64,000 bases of DNA from positions 62,001 through 126,000 of IMG/VR virus record IMGVR_UViG_3300042197_002234; one strand, written 5' to 3'. Source of the DNA: a virus. Shown in pieces: positions 45,166-53,202 of the stretch (positions are counted from its first letter, which is position 1; each line of letters begins with the position of its first letter). The notes beneath the pieces were generated by a model. It saw only the letters and a program-made list of their open reading frames with translations, searched no databases and was not told where the DNA came from. The translations under genes were made by a program, and so were the position numbers.

Positions 45166-46462
45166 GTTTTGTCCTAGGAATTTAAACCTACCGAGTCGTT
45201 AGTGACACAACTGCGGAACCCTATTTCGTTGGGTGGTACTAGTTTCACGAGTATTTTATTTTCAGTTTACATGTTTTAAGACCGTTAAACATTGTGGTTA
45301 TAATACTGTCCACATCCTAAAAATTAGTCTTTACCATTTTTTTACATTAACCATGGTGGTCTTGGTTTGACCCTACAGGGTAACTTTACTTTTTTAGTTT
45401 TTTTATGGAACAAAAACATGGTGTTGTTTGATTACTTATCAATCACCCTAAAACCTGTTGGAATAATTTGAAGGTCAGTTTTGACTCATGACTTCAGAGG
45501 ACTTACCACAATCACCTTCCTACATTGATTGGAGTCACTTGTTTTTCGGCTTAGGCTGAGAATACACCTTTTGTTGAGAACCTTTAGGGACATTATTGTT
45601 TCTTCCCGTTTCCACTTCCTTTTGAGAAGTATTTCTCAGTGACGGTTATTTAGGTGAACCACTCCTTGAGGTTTGAATTACTCTCATCTTACTTGACTCT
45701 TTCCGAGGATGCCTCCCCAGTTCGTCCTTGCGGGACTAAAGGTTTTTCGGATAACTACACGTTGGCTTGGGACCTCAGTGTGCAATGAACGGCTCATTAC
45801 TAAGTAGTCACCTTTCATTCAAACCTGACGGACACTTTTCCTTTTATTATTATTAAATGGTCTTTAATTTCAAATAAAGAGTTTTGTGTCGTGGATTGTC
45901 GAAGTAGTGGTCCGTCTGAGGATTTGTTATCTTTTGAACAACAAAATACCAAACTACTCCGTGAGATGTCCCCACCTCCATACTTCAAGACTACTTCGAG
46001 AAAATCCCTTTGGTAAAGGAAATTCAAGGATAATGTCGGCACCACCCGTTTGTTATCATACCTTTCGGTTTTAAGTATCCTATGATATTGGAACCCTCAA
46101 TAATGATTTTGGAAAACCATGTTTTGATTGATTCCTACGGGTTATTCCTATTGGTGTTCCCACCTCAAACAGACGACCCACATCGCCTGTTCATCTAACC
46201 ACTTTCCCTACAGCGTTGCCCTCGGTACTAAAGGTTAAACGGTATCCCGCTTGTGTACTCGACCTCGGTTTCCCAAGACGCAAATCTGTCAACACAACAG
46301 ACTCACTTTATCCCACTTTCGTGGTTTATTTAACGACCATACACGGCCGATTATCGTTTTCAAGTTATCATCACTCCGAAGAGTTACTTTCACCTGATGG
46401 ATAATTCAATAAGTCAAAGAACTTTTGAGAGTTGTATCTGAATCGTTGTCATTCTCAATTGT
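45132..46462 (-). ncRNA. giant structured noncoding RNA, about 1.33 kb
   Basis: The stretch has no plausible coding frame, is richer in G+C than the genes, and is bounded by a consensus promoter (P2) and an 11-bp terminator. Many stems are capped by stable tetraloops on the minus strand: UUCG at 46373-46384, GAAA at 46313-46324, 46264-46277 and 46060-46069. Other hairpins are at 45724-45736 and 45624-45637. A T-arm-like hairpin lies at 45174-45191. It resembles the size class and phage/tRNA-linked context of GOLLD and ROOL RNAs, but I cannot match it to either. No group I or II intron core or RNase P core was recognised. Confidence 0.75.
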
Positions 46463-46497
46463 TTTACAAAGTTAAGAAGATTTTTTCTATTTGTCAA
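46414..46497 (-). promoter_or_regulatory. promoter P2 and leader of giant RNA
   Basis: TTG (rc of 46495-46497), 20 nt, TAACTTTG (rc of 46467-46474). The leader forms a hairpin TTGAGA/TCTCAA (46425-46458) whose loop shows AACGATTCAGATACAA (rc of 46432-46447), followed by boxA GTTCTTTGA (rc of 46414-46422). Confidence 0.8.
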
Positions 46498-46509
46498 ATT
46501 TTTCTTAAA

Positions 46510-46665
46510 CTTTTTTTTTGATTACTATAACCGTTGTGGTAATATGTTTCACTTACACTTTAAATGCGAAGGACATCTGCTTTATTTCATACAGTTGAAA
46601 GTTTGTCCCGTAGTCACTTTCCTCACATACAACAGTAGCCCTACGGACCTAGACTGTTTCTGTAA
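46510..46665 (-). ncRNA. candidate structured RNA between tandem leaders
   Basis: Downstream of P1, the minus-sense RNA has GTCCGTAG pairing with CTACGGGAC (one bulge) around GAGGAAAGTG, and a 3' hairpin ATTAC...GTAAT. It has no terminator of its own, so it may be processed from a longer P1 transcript that reads through P2. The GAGGAAAGT string recalls RNase P P4, but the partner elements are not present. Confidence 0.5.
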
Positions 46666-46674
46666 CCAATATTT

Positions 46675-46758
46675 TCAAAGAACTTTTGAGAGTTGTATCT
46701 GAATCGTTGTCATTCTCAATTGTTTTACAAATTTAAGAAGAATTTTTTAATCTTCCAA
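46675..46758 (-). promoter_or_regulatory. promoter P1 and duplicated leader
   Basis: TTG (rc of 46756-46758), 20 nt, TAAATTTG (rc of 46728-46735), then the same TTGAGA/TCTCAA hairpin with AACGATTCAGATACAA (rc of 46693-46708) and boxA (rc of 46675-46683). About 65 nt are near-identical to the P2 leader. Confidence 0.8.
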
Positions 46759-46762
46759 ATTT

Positions 46763-46903
46763 TTAAAGAACTTTTTTTTAATTTCAGACTGTGCTACCGT
46801 CACACCTAATTTGATTAATTATGTGGTTAATTAATCTCGGAATTACACCATGTGTCTTTTCTGAAATGTTTTACAAAGGTAATAAAAAAAATGTGTCTGT
46901 CAA
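46763..46903 (-). promoter_or_regulatory. promoter P0 and leader module
   Basis: TTG (rc of 46901-46903), exactly 19 nt, TACCTTTG (rc of 46874-46881). The RNA that follows has TTTCAGA...TCTGAAA closing a loop of about 85 nt and ends in a boxA-like GTTCTTTAA (rc of 46763-46771). This makes a third start point ahead of the giant RNA. Confidence 0.65.
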
Positions 46904-47036
46904 TACCCTGAGCGATATTTTTTTTTAATTTAATAATAAATATAGCCATTTTGTTAAAAATTCATTTTTTTTTAGCTTGATTGTTGATTTTTTGGTATTT
47001 GTAACCTATTTATTAATCAAATTAAATTATTTAACT

Positions 47037-47210
47037 ATGAAAAAACTATTTTTCGCAACAATGATTACACTTTCTATGGTTATGGTATCATGTGGAGGAA
47101 ACAACACCGAGGCTACGACTGAATTAACTGACTCAACCGCTGTTGATTCTACTTTGGTAGATACTACAGCCGTATCAGTTGATACTGTTTCTGTGGATAC
47201 TGCAAACTAA
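47037..47210 (+). CDS. small lipoprotein, 57 aa
   Basis: ATG 47037 gives MKKLFFATMITLSMVMVSCGG, a lipoprotein signal with lipobox VSC. The mature part is a Thr/Asp/Val/Ser-rich tail with imperfect repeats (TAVDST, TLVDTT, SVDTVSVDT). Small surface lipoproteins of this type are common in flavobacteria and can act in superinfection exclusion. The in-frame start at 46977 would spoil the signal peptide. Confidence 0.75.
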   Translation: MKKLFFATMITLSMVMVSCGGNNTEATTELTDSTAVDSTLVDTTAVSVDTVSVDTAN

Positions 47211-47235
47211 AACTGATTGAAGAATCTAAAAAGAA

Positions 47236-47263
47236 AAACCCCTCATATGAGGGGTTTTTTTAT
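47236..47263. terminator. bidirectional intrinsic terminator
   Basis: AAAACCCCTCATATGAGGGGTTTTTTT, a perfect palindromic stem between convergent genes. Confidence 0.85.
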
Positions 47264-47871
47264 TTCATTAATTTTTTAATCCTTACAATTTCTTCGTTTA
47301 AATTATCTTCATCTTCACTTTTGTCGTCATCTTTTTTCTTTTTAGAAAATAAGTTTTTAACATCTTTTTTAATTTCCTTACCTACGTGAGTTGCAAGACT
47401 AAATGGTGACAAAAGAATGTCCATAAACGGATTTGGATTTTCTTCAGTATCTAATTTTGGTTTTTGTGTTGTCGTTTTAGTAGTTGTTTTATCTGATTTT
47501 TTTTCTTTATCTATTTTTAGTTTTTTACTAAAAAAGTTAGAAAGTTGTTGTTTACTATCTTTGTCATTAACAATATAAAATTTAATTTTATCATCAGAAA
47601 ATTTACCAATCATGGCACCCTGTTTAACTTTTTCACCATAACTAACATTTATGTTTTCAACATCGCAAAAAACAGAGTAAAATATGTTTTCATCAAACAT
47701 ATGTTTAATTTTAATATAGTTTCTACAATTTGGTGTTTGGTCAAACACTACAATACCCTCGTAAGGTGAAACTATTTTAGTATTTGGGGATGAAGATAAT
47801 TCGGCAACTTTTTGACTTTCGTATTTAAAATCACCATAAGGAGCTGGGTTTATAAATGTTGTTTCTGACAT
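47260..47871 (-). CDS. degenerate M23-like protein, 203 aa
   Basis: Residues 28-110 (NTKIVSPYEGIVVFDQ ... VNINVSYGEKVKQGAMIGKFSD) follow the LytM barrel, but zinc ligands HxxxD and HxH are absent, so it is probably a binding or structural version. The C-terminal half is Lys/Asp-rich and ends DEDNLNEEIVRIKKLM, similar to the amphipathic tag found at other protein ends. It overlaps no gene but is 2 nt behind the GAF-like gene. Confidence 0.55.
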   Translation of the reverse strand: MSETTFINPAPYGDFKYESQKVAELSSSPNTKIVSPYEGIVVFDQTPNCRNYIKIKHMFDENIFYSVFCDVENINVSYGEKVKQGAMIGKFSDDKIKFYIVNDKDSKQQLSNFFSKKLKIDKEKKSDKTTTKTTTQKPKLDTEENPNPFMDILLSPFSLATHVGKEIKKDVKNLFSKKKKDDDKSEDEDNLNEEIVRIKKLMK

Positions 47872-47873
47872 AA

Positions 47874-48476
47874 TTAATTATTTAAATGACCCATGAGAAC
47901 ACCCCCTATTGATGCCGCATGATTACTAATGTGGTTTATTGATTCCATACCAAGTTTGGTTTTTTTCTTAACATAATCAACACCTAATACACCAATAAAT
48001 TTATCGTCAATAGTTTTTATTGAAAAAAGATAAGCAGATTTACATCTAGTATCTTCTGCAACATATTTTAGCCCATATGTTGCAACAGTTTCATCTTTAA
48101 AATCAGGAATTTCAATAATATCATTTTCTAATAATTGATTTATTGACCTACTAAAAAGATTTACGGGAATGTTTTGAAAATTTAACTGAATTGAATTTGT
48201 ACTAGGCGTAACTGTTTCGTAAATAAAACTAAATTTGGCCATTGATTTTCCCGTGGGATAAAAATGACCTCCATTGTGAAATTGTAGTATCCAAACTCTA
48301 TCCGCAGAAAACTCATCTTTAATATGTTCAATTTTGGTTGTAACTAATTCACTGACACGTAAAGCATCTTTTACCATATCAGGGGTTTTCTTTTTTTCAA
48401 ACCTATTTTTTAAATATAAAAGAACTACAGGTCCCAAAATACCTGTAATAAATGCAACAATAACTTCTGTACCCAT
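47874..48476 (-). CDS. membrane-anchored GAF-like protein
   Basis: An N-terminal transmembrane helix (VIVAFITGILGPVVLLYL) is followed by basic residues and a GAF-type fold: RVWILQFHNGGHFYPTGKSM near residue 62, CKSAYLFSIKTIDDKFIGVLGVDYVK near 150. GAF domains bind small ligands. One TM plus a sensor-like domain could be a lysis-timing or signalling protein. It is the first gene of a two-gene unit with the M23-like protein, which supports a lysis link. Confidence 0.6.
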   Translation of the reverse strand: MGTEVIVAFITGILGPVVLLYLKNRFEKKKTPDMVKDALRVSELVTTKIEHIKDEFSADRVWILQFHNGGHFYPTGKSMAKFSFIYETVTPSTNSIQLNFQNIPVNLFSRSINQLLENDIIEIPDFKDETVATYGLKYVAEDTRCKSAYLFSIKTIDDKFIGVLGVDYVKKKTKLGMESINHISNHAASIGGVLMGHLNN

Positions 48477-48524
48477 TATTTATTAAATATTTCTGTTTAA
48501 TAAATATTAAAAAATAAAAAAAAA

Positions 48525-48543
48525 ATACGACATTATGTCGTAT
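48525..48543 (-). terminator. intrinsic terminator of RNA-repair operon
   Basis: Minus-sense AAAATACGACATAATGTCGTATTTTTTTTT, a stem of about 8 bp with a T run directly after the Rnl1-like stop. Confidence 0.8.
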
Positions 48544-48544
48544 T

Positions 48545-49624
48545 TTATAATTTTTCAAATTTTGGTTTTAGTAGTCTCCATACAATATGGTCATATGGTT
48601 TTTTATCCCACATTGCAAACATTACTGACCACAATTTAGGATTTACATATTTTTTAACATATTCCGCAAACTCTTTTTTAGAAGGTTCAGGGTCTACATC
48701 ATTATATTTACCATACCTAAAATAATCGTGTATTTTACCACAATATTCACCTATTTGATAGTGTGAATACCTTAAACCGCTTTCATATTGTTTTATTTTT
48801 TGATAAAACTCGTCAGGTATATTATCTAATAAAACTGACATATCACCATTTGATGATAGGACTTCCCACACCGAAGTTGTTGACACATTGGTCATTATCT
48901 TATGAAGACGCAAATATTCTTCACCTTTAACTTTCATTCTATCACCATTTGAAAATTTGATAACAAAACCTTCATGAGTATCTGCAATCATTTGTTTCAA
49001 ATAAGTGTAGTCGGTTATCCCATTATATTTTCTAACTAAGTTAAATCCTAAATTATTTAGTAAGTTTTTAAAACGGATATCATTTTCATTACCTGCGTGA
49101 ATATCAACCTCAACACCAGTTTTAGTGTGAATCATACCTAACAATACCAAGTCCTCAAAATCATACTGACAAACAATTCTATTTTCAGGATATATTATCT
49201 CGAATAAATAAGTGTAGTCAGTGTGTAATTTTTCGTAGTCATACTTTTTAAGTAATTCAGTTCCTTTGATAGATTGGTCAGAAGTAAATGAACCACGAGT
49301 CGCTAATACCCACTCACCTTTGTAATTAAACAAAATACCCAAAGAACCATCCATTTTTTCAAAAACTTCAAAATCGGAGGTTGCTACGTGACGATTTTCT
49401 TCCATATTGAAAAACTTCTTAAATGGTCTGGCAACTACGTTTCCTTCATTATCAGTAACTAAACCGCGACATTGCAGAGTTATTTCATCCCATAATCTGT
49501 ATTGGTCATATTGCACACCGTATTGAGTCTTTGGTGTATAATTCCAAATAGTCAAAGGAAGAGTTGGGTGAACTTGTTTCATCACCAACCCTTCCTCAAG
49601 ATATTTGTTTAACACTTCTAACAT
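48545..49624 (-). CDS. T4 Rnl1-like RNA ligase
   Basis: The 359-aa protein carries nucleotidyltransferase motif I FEKMDGSLGIL near residue 86 (Lys as AMP acceptor), then VLATRGSF, LFEIIYPENRIVCQY (motif IIIa) and EGFVIKFSNGDRMKVKGEEYL (motifs IV-V). The N-terminal YHPTLPLTIWNYTPKTQY-like region is typical of Rnl1. T4 Rnl1 rejoins tRNA cut by host anticodon nucleases. TATCTTTG ends 4 nt before the ATG, so it also has a near-leaderless internal promoter. Confidence 0.88.
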   Translation of the reverse strand: MLEVLNKYLEEGLVMKQVHPTLPLTIWNYTPKTQYGVQYDQYRLWDEITLQCRGLVTDNEGNVVARPFKKFFNMEENRHVATSDFEVFEKMDGSLGILFNYKGEWVLATRGSFTSDQSIKGTELLKKYDYEKLHTDYTYLFEIIYPENRIVCQYDFEDLVLLGMIHTKTGVEVDIHAGNENDIRFKNLLNNLGFNLVRKYNGITDYTYLKQMIADTHEGFVIKFSNGDRMKVKGEEYLRLHKIMTNVSTTSVWEVLSSNGDMSVLLDNIPDEFYQKIKQYESGLRYSHYQIGEYCGKIHDYFRYGKYNDVDPEPSKKEFAEYVKKYVNPKLWSVMFAMWDKKPYDHIVWRLLKPKFEKL

Positions 49625-49640
49625 AACACAAAGATACTAA

Positions 49641-50681
49641 TTATTTTTCATTTAATAAAAAATTATTTGAAATCGCTTTAAAACTAATTTTATTATCAAA
49701 TGAACGAACCACAACACCTTCTCTTTCAGTTTGTCTATTTAAAACTGAAGTACCTTCAGCATATTTCAACATACCCTCAACAGTATTTGGTAGTAGAAAT
49801 GGTAGTTCCAAACAAGGAACGTATTGTAAATTTAATGTTTCCATCAATTCTAAAAATTGTGACATTGTCATTCTTTCATGTTTGTCAATATCAAAAGCAT
49901 TAAAAAACATTACTTTTTGACCTTTAATTTTATACGGATTCCCTTGGATGCCTTCACCAATAAGTTCACCTTGTAAACAGATATTTTTACCAGTTGATTT
50001 AAGTTTTTCTTCCAAGTTCATTTCTCTAGCTACTTTCCAAAAAGTATTACCTTCCGTTTCAAGTAATTCTAAATTACGAGAACATACGCCAAACTCACCA
50101 TCTTTATAATAAAATGTTGATGATGACCCATCAAGTTTTTCAGTAACGTAAAACTGATTTTTTGATTGGTATAAAAATTCTTGATATTCTTTTGTAATAT
50201 TTTGAACTCTTTCTTCGTCGGTTTTTTGTAGAAAAGATGGGAATAAACCTTTAACCTTACCTGCAAGTTCTGCAGGGATTGGTGGTTCATATTTTACGAT
50301 ACCCAACATTTCAGTTATATCAAGACCTTCAAATGGTGTAACATAAATGTTTGTATCGGGTGGGTTCAAAACGATGATTGGTAAAATCAAACCTTGCGAT
50401 ACTTGACCCCTTAATTTAATAGTTTTCAATCTGAACCCTTCTTGGTCACCCATTTTTTTATATGAACTCTTTCTCAAGAATTCAAATTCAGGACGTACAG
50501 GTAAAAATGAATCAATTTCGCAATAAATTACCATATCACCTACTTTGTGACCAACATCTTTTGCAACCACAACTTTCCATCCGTCTACAGTTGCCAATTC
50601 AATTTTATCCGCCCCTTCAATTGGGGATATGTCTGAAATTTTTCTAATCGATGCTAACTTTCTTTCTGTTTTTACTTCCAT
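49641..50681 (-). CDS. RNA ligase, DRB0094/Rnl5-like
   Basis: 346 aa with an N-terminal OB-like domain (ASIRKISDISPIEGADKIELATVDGWKVVV) and a ligase core with motif I VTEKLDGSSSTFYY near residue 184, VCSRNLEL, LQGELIGEGIQGN and EGVVVRSF. Presence of an N-terminal OB module before the core matches the Deinococcus-type ligase that seals 3'-OH/5'-P nicks. Two different ligases side by side suggest repair of distinct RNA break types. Confidence 0.85.
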   Translation of the reverse strand: MEVKTERKLASIRKISDISPIEGADKIELATVDGWKVVVAKDVGHKVGDMVIYCEIDSFLPVRPEFEFLRKSSYKKMGDQEGFRLKTIKLRGQVSQGLILPIIVLNPPDTNIYVTPFEGLDITEMLGIVKYEPPIPAELAGKVKGLFPSFLQKTDEERVQNITKEYQEFLYQSKNQFYVTEKLDGSSSTFYYKDGEFGVCSRNLELLETEGNTFWKVAREMNLEEKLKSTGKNICLQGELIGEGIQGNPYKIKGQKVMFFNAFDIDKHERMTMSQFLELMETLNLQYVPCLELPFLLPNTVEGMLKYAEGTSVLNRQTEREGVVVRSFDNKISFKAISNNFLLNEK

Positions 50682-50838
50682 AACATTCTAATTTATTGTT
50701 TGTAACATTCCATAAATTTTTTTTACCTTCGGTCATGTGACAATTATGTGATTTTTTTGTTCTATCAGAAAAATCAATAATCATATCATTATGACGATTT
50801 CTAACAATATGTGGACATTCTTTACAATGTTTTTCCAT
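50644..50838 (-). CDS. small Cys/His-rich protein, 64 aa
   Basis: MEKHCKECPHIVRNRHNDMI ... SHNCHMTEGKKNLW has C-x2-C and H-x-C-H patterns consistent with one zinc site. It starts 5 nt after the phosphoesterase stop and overlaps the ligase start by 38 nt, so it is translationally coupled. Its basic, zinc-ribbon-like nature suggests RNA binding, but this is inference. Confidence 0.6.
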   Translation of the reverse strand: MEKHCKECPHIVRNRHNDMIIDFSDRTKKSHNCHMTEGKKNLWNVTNNKLECYGSKNRKKVSID

Positions 50839-50843
50839 TTATT

Positions 50844-51515
50844 TTACCCCTTATCTTTATTTATAATCTCATCGGTGTGGTGGTCATTATCCATTTCAGA
50901 AACTTTGTCTCTGTTTCTAAGTAATGGAACAACTTCACGCATAACGTGATAAGGTCTAAACTCAGGGTGACCATCCATACCAACATCCATACGTTGACCA
51001 ACACCAAACCTTTTGTTTGTTGGTAAGTGACAATGGCCATGTAAGTGCATAACACCTTTGTTCAACCCATCCCAAGAACTAATTGGGTAGTGCATCAAAC
51101 GAAAGGTGTATTCATCTATTTTTAATGTGTTATAGTGAGTAACACTTAAAAACAATCTTTGAATATCTTCCCTGTCATTTTCAATGTGGTGGTCGTGGTT
51201 TCCAAGAACTAAGTGAATGTTTTTACAAACAATTCGGTCCCAAAACTCTTTAATAGATTCAAACCCACCAAAACTCCAATCACCAAGACAAATTAAAATA
51301 TCGTCTTGCATAACATAGTTGTTAATGTTATTAACAATCTCAGAGTTCATTCTTTCCAAATCAGAAAAGTTACGAGTTTGACTTATAGGAATTGAACCAT
51401 CGGGCATACGCCAATTAGTAGTACCACGACAAATGTTTTTGTGGTTATAGTGTGGGTCTGAAAAAATCCACACGTCAGGTAATTTACCTTTTGATATTTC
51501 TTTAATTTTAATCAC
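50844..51515 (-). CDS. calcineurin-like metallophosphoesterase
   Basis: Metal-site motifs are in order: WIFSDPHYNHKNI (D-x-H) near residue 17, LICLGDWSFGG (GD) near 75, HLVLGNHDHH (GNHD) near 98 and MHLHGHCH (GHxH) near 158. Such enzymes can remove 2',3'-cyclic or 3' phosphates before RNA ligation. It starts at GTG 51515, with TATCTTTG ending 4 nt upstream, a leaderless arrangement. It sits in the ligase operon. Confidence 0.85.
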   Translation of the reverse strand: MIKIKEISKGKLPDVWIFSDPHYNHKNICRGTTNWRMPDGSIPISQTRNFSDLERMNSEIVNNINNYVMQDDILICLGDWSFGGFESIKEFWDRIVCKNIHLVLGNHDHHIENDREDIQRLFLSVTHYNTLKIDEYTFRLMHYPISSWDGLNKGVMHLHGHCHLPTNKRFGVGQRMDVGMDGHPEFRPYHVMREVVPLLRNRDKVSEMDNDHHTDEIINKDKG

Positions 51516-52203
51516 GATACAAAGATAAGAAAAAATTCTCTAATTTATCAAGGTTCATAGTAACATTTTTTGGAACATGTGACGGACCGTTGATTGGTTT
51601 CACATCTTTAGTTTGACTTGTCAACTCAAATATTGATTTTGTTTTGGTACCAACATTATATAAACCAAGTGCGTTATGTTTAATTAAATCAACAACCAAT
51701 TTAGTAATAACTGGTGTATAATCGGCATTTGTATAAACATCGACCCAAGCACTTTCATAAGGAAATGGGTGAGGTTTATGAGACAATCGACATATTAAAT
51801 ATTTTTTACCATGATTTATAATGTATTCATCCGCCATTAATTTAGTATATGAATACCAATTTTTATCATGAACAGGGATATCTCTTTCAGTCGCATTTTC
51901 AACTGAATTAACATATACATAATCTGTAGATATATGAACCAGTTTTTTACCATGGTTGTCACAAAATTTTACCAAATTTGTGACAAATTTATAGTTAACA
52001 TCAACCATTGATTCTATGTTGTTAGAATATGTGTCAGTGTTTGCAATACAATTTACAATTACATCATATGGTAACATTTTATATAACCAATAATCAAAAT
52101 TATCCACCCCAATTTCATCTTTCTTTCTTGATAAAAAATCCCAACCTGTTTGGTTTACGATTTCACTACCAAGTTTTCCGTAACCTAAAACTAATACTTT
52201 CAT
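51508..52203 (-). CDS. RmlD-like NAD(P)-dependent reductase
   Basis: 231 aa: nucleotide-binding opening MKVLVLGYGKLGSEIV (GxGxxG variant), NCIANTDTYSNN, and the SDR catalytic-type STDYVYVN ... YSYTKLMADEY (Y-x3-K). This is the dTDP-4-dehydrorhamnose reductase/extended SDR pattern. It would complement the sugar island at 1-5187. Its place inside the RNA-repair operon is odd. It overlaps the upstream gene by an ATGA-type 4 nt. Confidence 0.8.
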   Translation of the reverse strand: MKVLVLGYGKLGSEIVNQTGWDFLSRKKDEIGVDNFDYWLYKMLPYDVIVNCIANTDTYSNNIESMVDVNYKFVTNLVKFCDNHGKKLVHISTDYVYVNSVENATERDIPVHDKNWYSYTKLMADEYIINHGKKYLICRLSHKPHPFPYESAWVDVYTNADYTPVITKLVVDLIKHNALGLYNVGTKTKSIFELTSQTKDVKPINGPSHVPKNVTMNLDKLENFFLSLYRD

Positions 52204-52688
52204 ACTAAAATACTTTCTAATTTAAACCATTTAGGAACTTCTCTACCTTTCCAATTTGCAAAACCTGATTTAGCTCCTCTATAATAATTTCTGTAAGACT
52301 CAACAACACTATTAACTTTATATTCTTGAGGCATTGCTCTTGCAGGTTCGGTAAAACCTATGTCAGGTATATTTGGTCTATTTGAAATACACCACATAAT
52401 AACTTCTAACGATTTATGTTGTTTACCGTAACGATATGTATATTCATTACACAACTCAAGACCTAACTCACACAAGTAAAGGTAGTTTGACAAACTTTCA
52501 CGAGCCCAAATAGCGCAAGGGTGATTTTTGTGAGATAATTTGTACGGAACTTGAGGGGTGACTTGAGGGGTCATATGGTGAACACCACACAAAAGTTGTG
52601 CGGTCTCAAGTATCATCTTGACAACGTGTTTGTCAACATGATACTGAGCACACTTTTTAACATCCCAATCTAAAATAAAAATATTCAT
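52200..52688 (-). CDS. conserved phage protein of unknown function, 162 aa
   Basis: Start at 52688 (MNIFILDWDVKKCAQYHVDKHVVKMI); the longer frame upstream overlaps another gene. The pattern 'D-x-CAQYHxDKHVVKMILE', 'HPCAIWARESLSNYLYLCELGLELC' and 'TYRYGKQHKS' is one I recall as recurring in many large phages without an assigned role. His/Cys/Asp conservation suggests an enzyme. Genetic coupling to cREC and RNA-repair genes is the best functional hint. Confidence 0.7.
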   Translation of the reverse strand: MNIFILDWDVKKCAQYHVDKHVVKMILETAQLLCGVHHMTPQVTPQVPYKLSHKNHPCAIWARESLSNYLYLCELGLELCNEYTYRYGKQHKSLEVIMWCISNRPNIPDIGFTEPARAMPQEYKVNSVVESYRNYYRGAKSGFANWKGREVPKWFKLESILV

Positions 52689-52689
52689 A

Positions 52690-53103
52690 TTAAACCGTAT
52701 GAGGAATTTGAACTCTAACACAATTTTGGGGTAATCTATTAATGTGTCGATAGTTATTAATATATCCCATAATATTTCCTGAACCAATTGCGTTTGCTGA
52801 GTGAACAACAACATCAACCACAGGTTTACCATCCATCCATTCATTAACTAACCATTTAGCCACGTCATAACCCGTTTTTTCCTCAATGTTATCATAGTTT
52901 AGTTCGTAATTCTGATAAACATTACGATGCCACTCAGCCATAGCGGTATCACCTAAATCATGGTCTAATGAAATAATATCGATGTTTTCTAACCCAATTT
53001 CATTTACTTTATCAACAAACTCCTCATAAGAACGGACCACAATCCATTTATTTTCTTCAACAGGAGTTCTAACATCATCCAAATAAATTCTTTTCTTTTC
53101 CAT
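52690..53103 (-). CDS. cyclic-phosphate-processing receiver-like (cREC) protein
   Basis: Start at 53103 (MEKKRIYLDDVRTPVEENKW). Receiver-like acidic pair LDD near residue 8, and IDIISLDHDLGD near 46, then KTGYDVAKWLVNEW. This combination matches the cREC family described with RNA-repair ligases, thought to act on cyclic phosphate ends. It is the first gene of the operon 53103-48545, behind TATATTTG. Confidence 0.7.
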   Translation of the reverse strand: MEKKRIYLDDVRTPVEENKWIVVRSYEEFVDKVNEIGLENIDIISLDHDLGDTAMAEWHRNVYQNYELNYDNIEEKTGYDVAKWLVNEWMDGKPVVDVVVHSANAIGSGNIMGYINNYRHINRLPQNCVRVQIPHTV

Positions 53104-53148
53104 TTTTAATAACTTTATCAGCAAATATAATCATAATTTCTGTAATAA

Positions 53149-53174
53149 AAAACCCCACCTATTGGATGGGGTTA
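53149..53174 (-). terminator. intrinsic terminator
   Basis: Minus-sense AACCCCATCC, AATA, GGTGGGGTTTTTTA, after the zinc-ribbon gene and just before the RNA-repair promoter. Confidence 0.85.
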
Positions 53175-53202
53175 ATATTTTGAAACCTTGTTGTTTTATT
53201 TT

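Noticed and set aside
45815-46404. Short open frames on both strands inside the giant RNA block
   Set aside because: They are 60-76 codons, have no plausible protein features and overlap tetraloop-capped stems; the region reads as RNA, not protein.
45132-46462. Group I or group II intron, or rRNA fragment
   Set aside because: No G-binding P7 pattern, no domain V hairpin, no flanking exon sense and no recognisable rRNA stretch; promoter and terminator bound it as an independent gene.
46510-46665. RNase P RNA (GAGGAAAGT string)
   Set aside because: Only the P4-like 5' string is present; the distal ACAGNNA element and the 3' P4 partner were not found, and the segment is too short.
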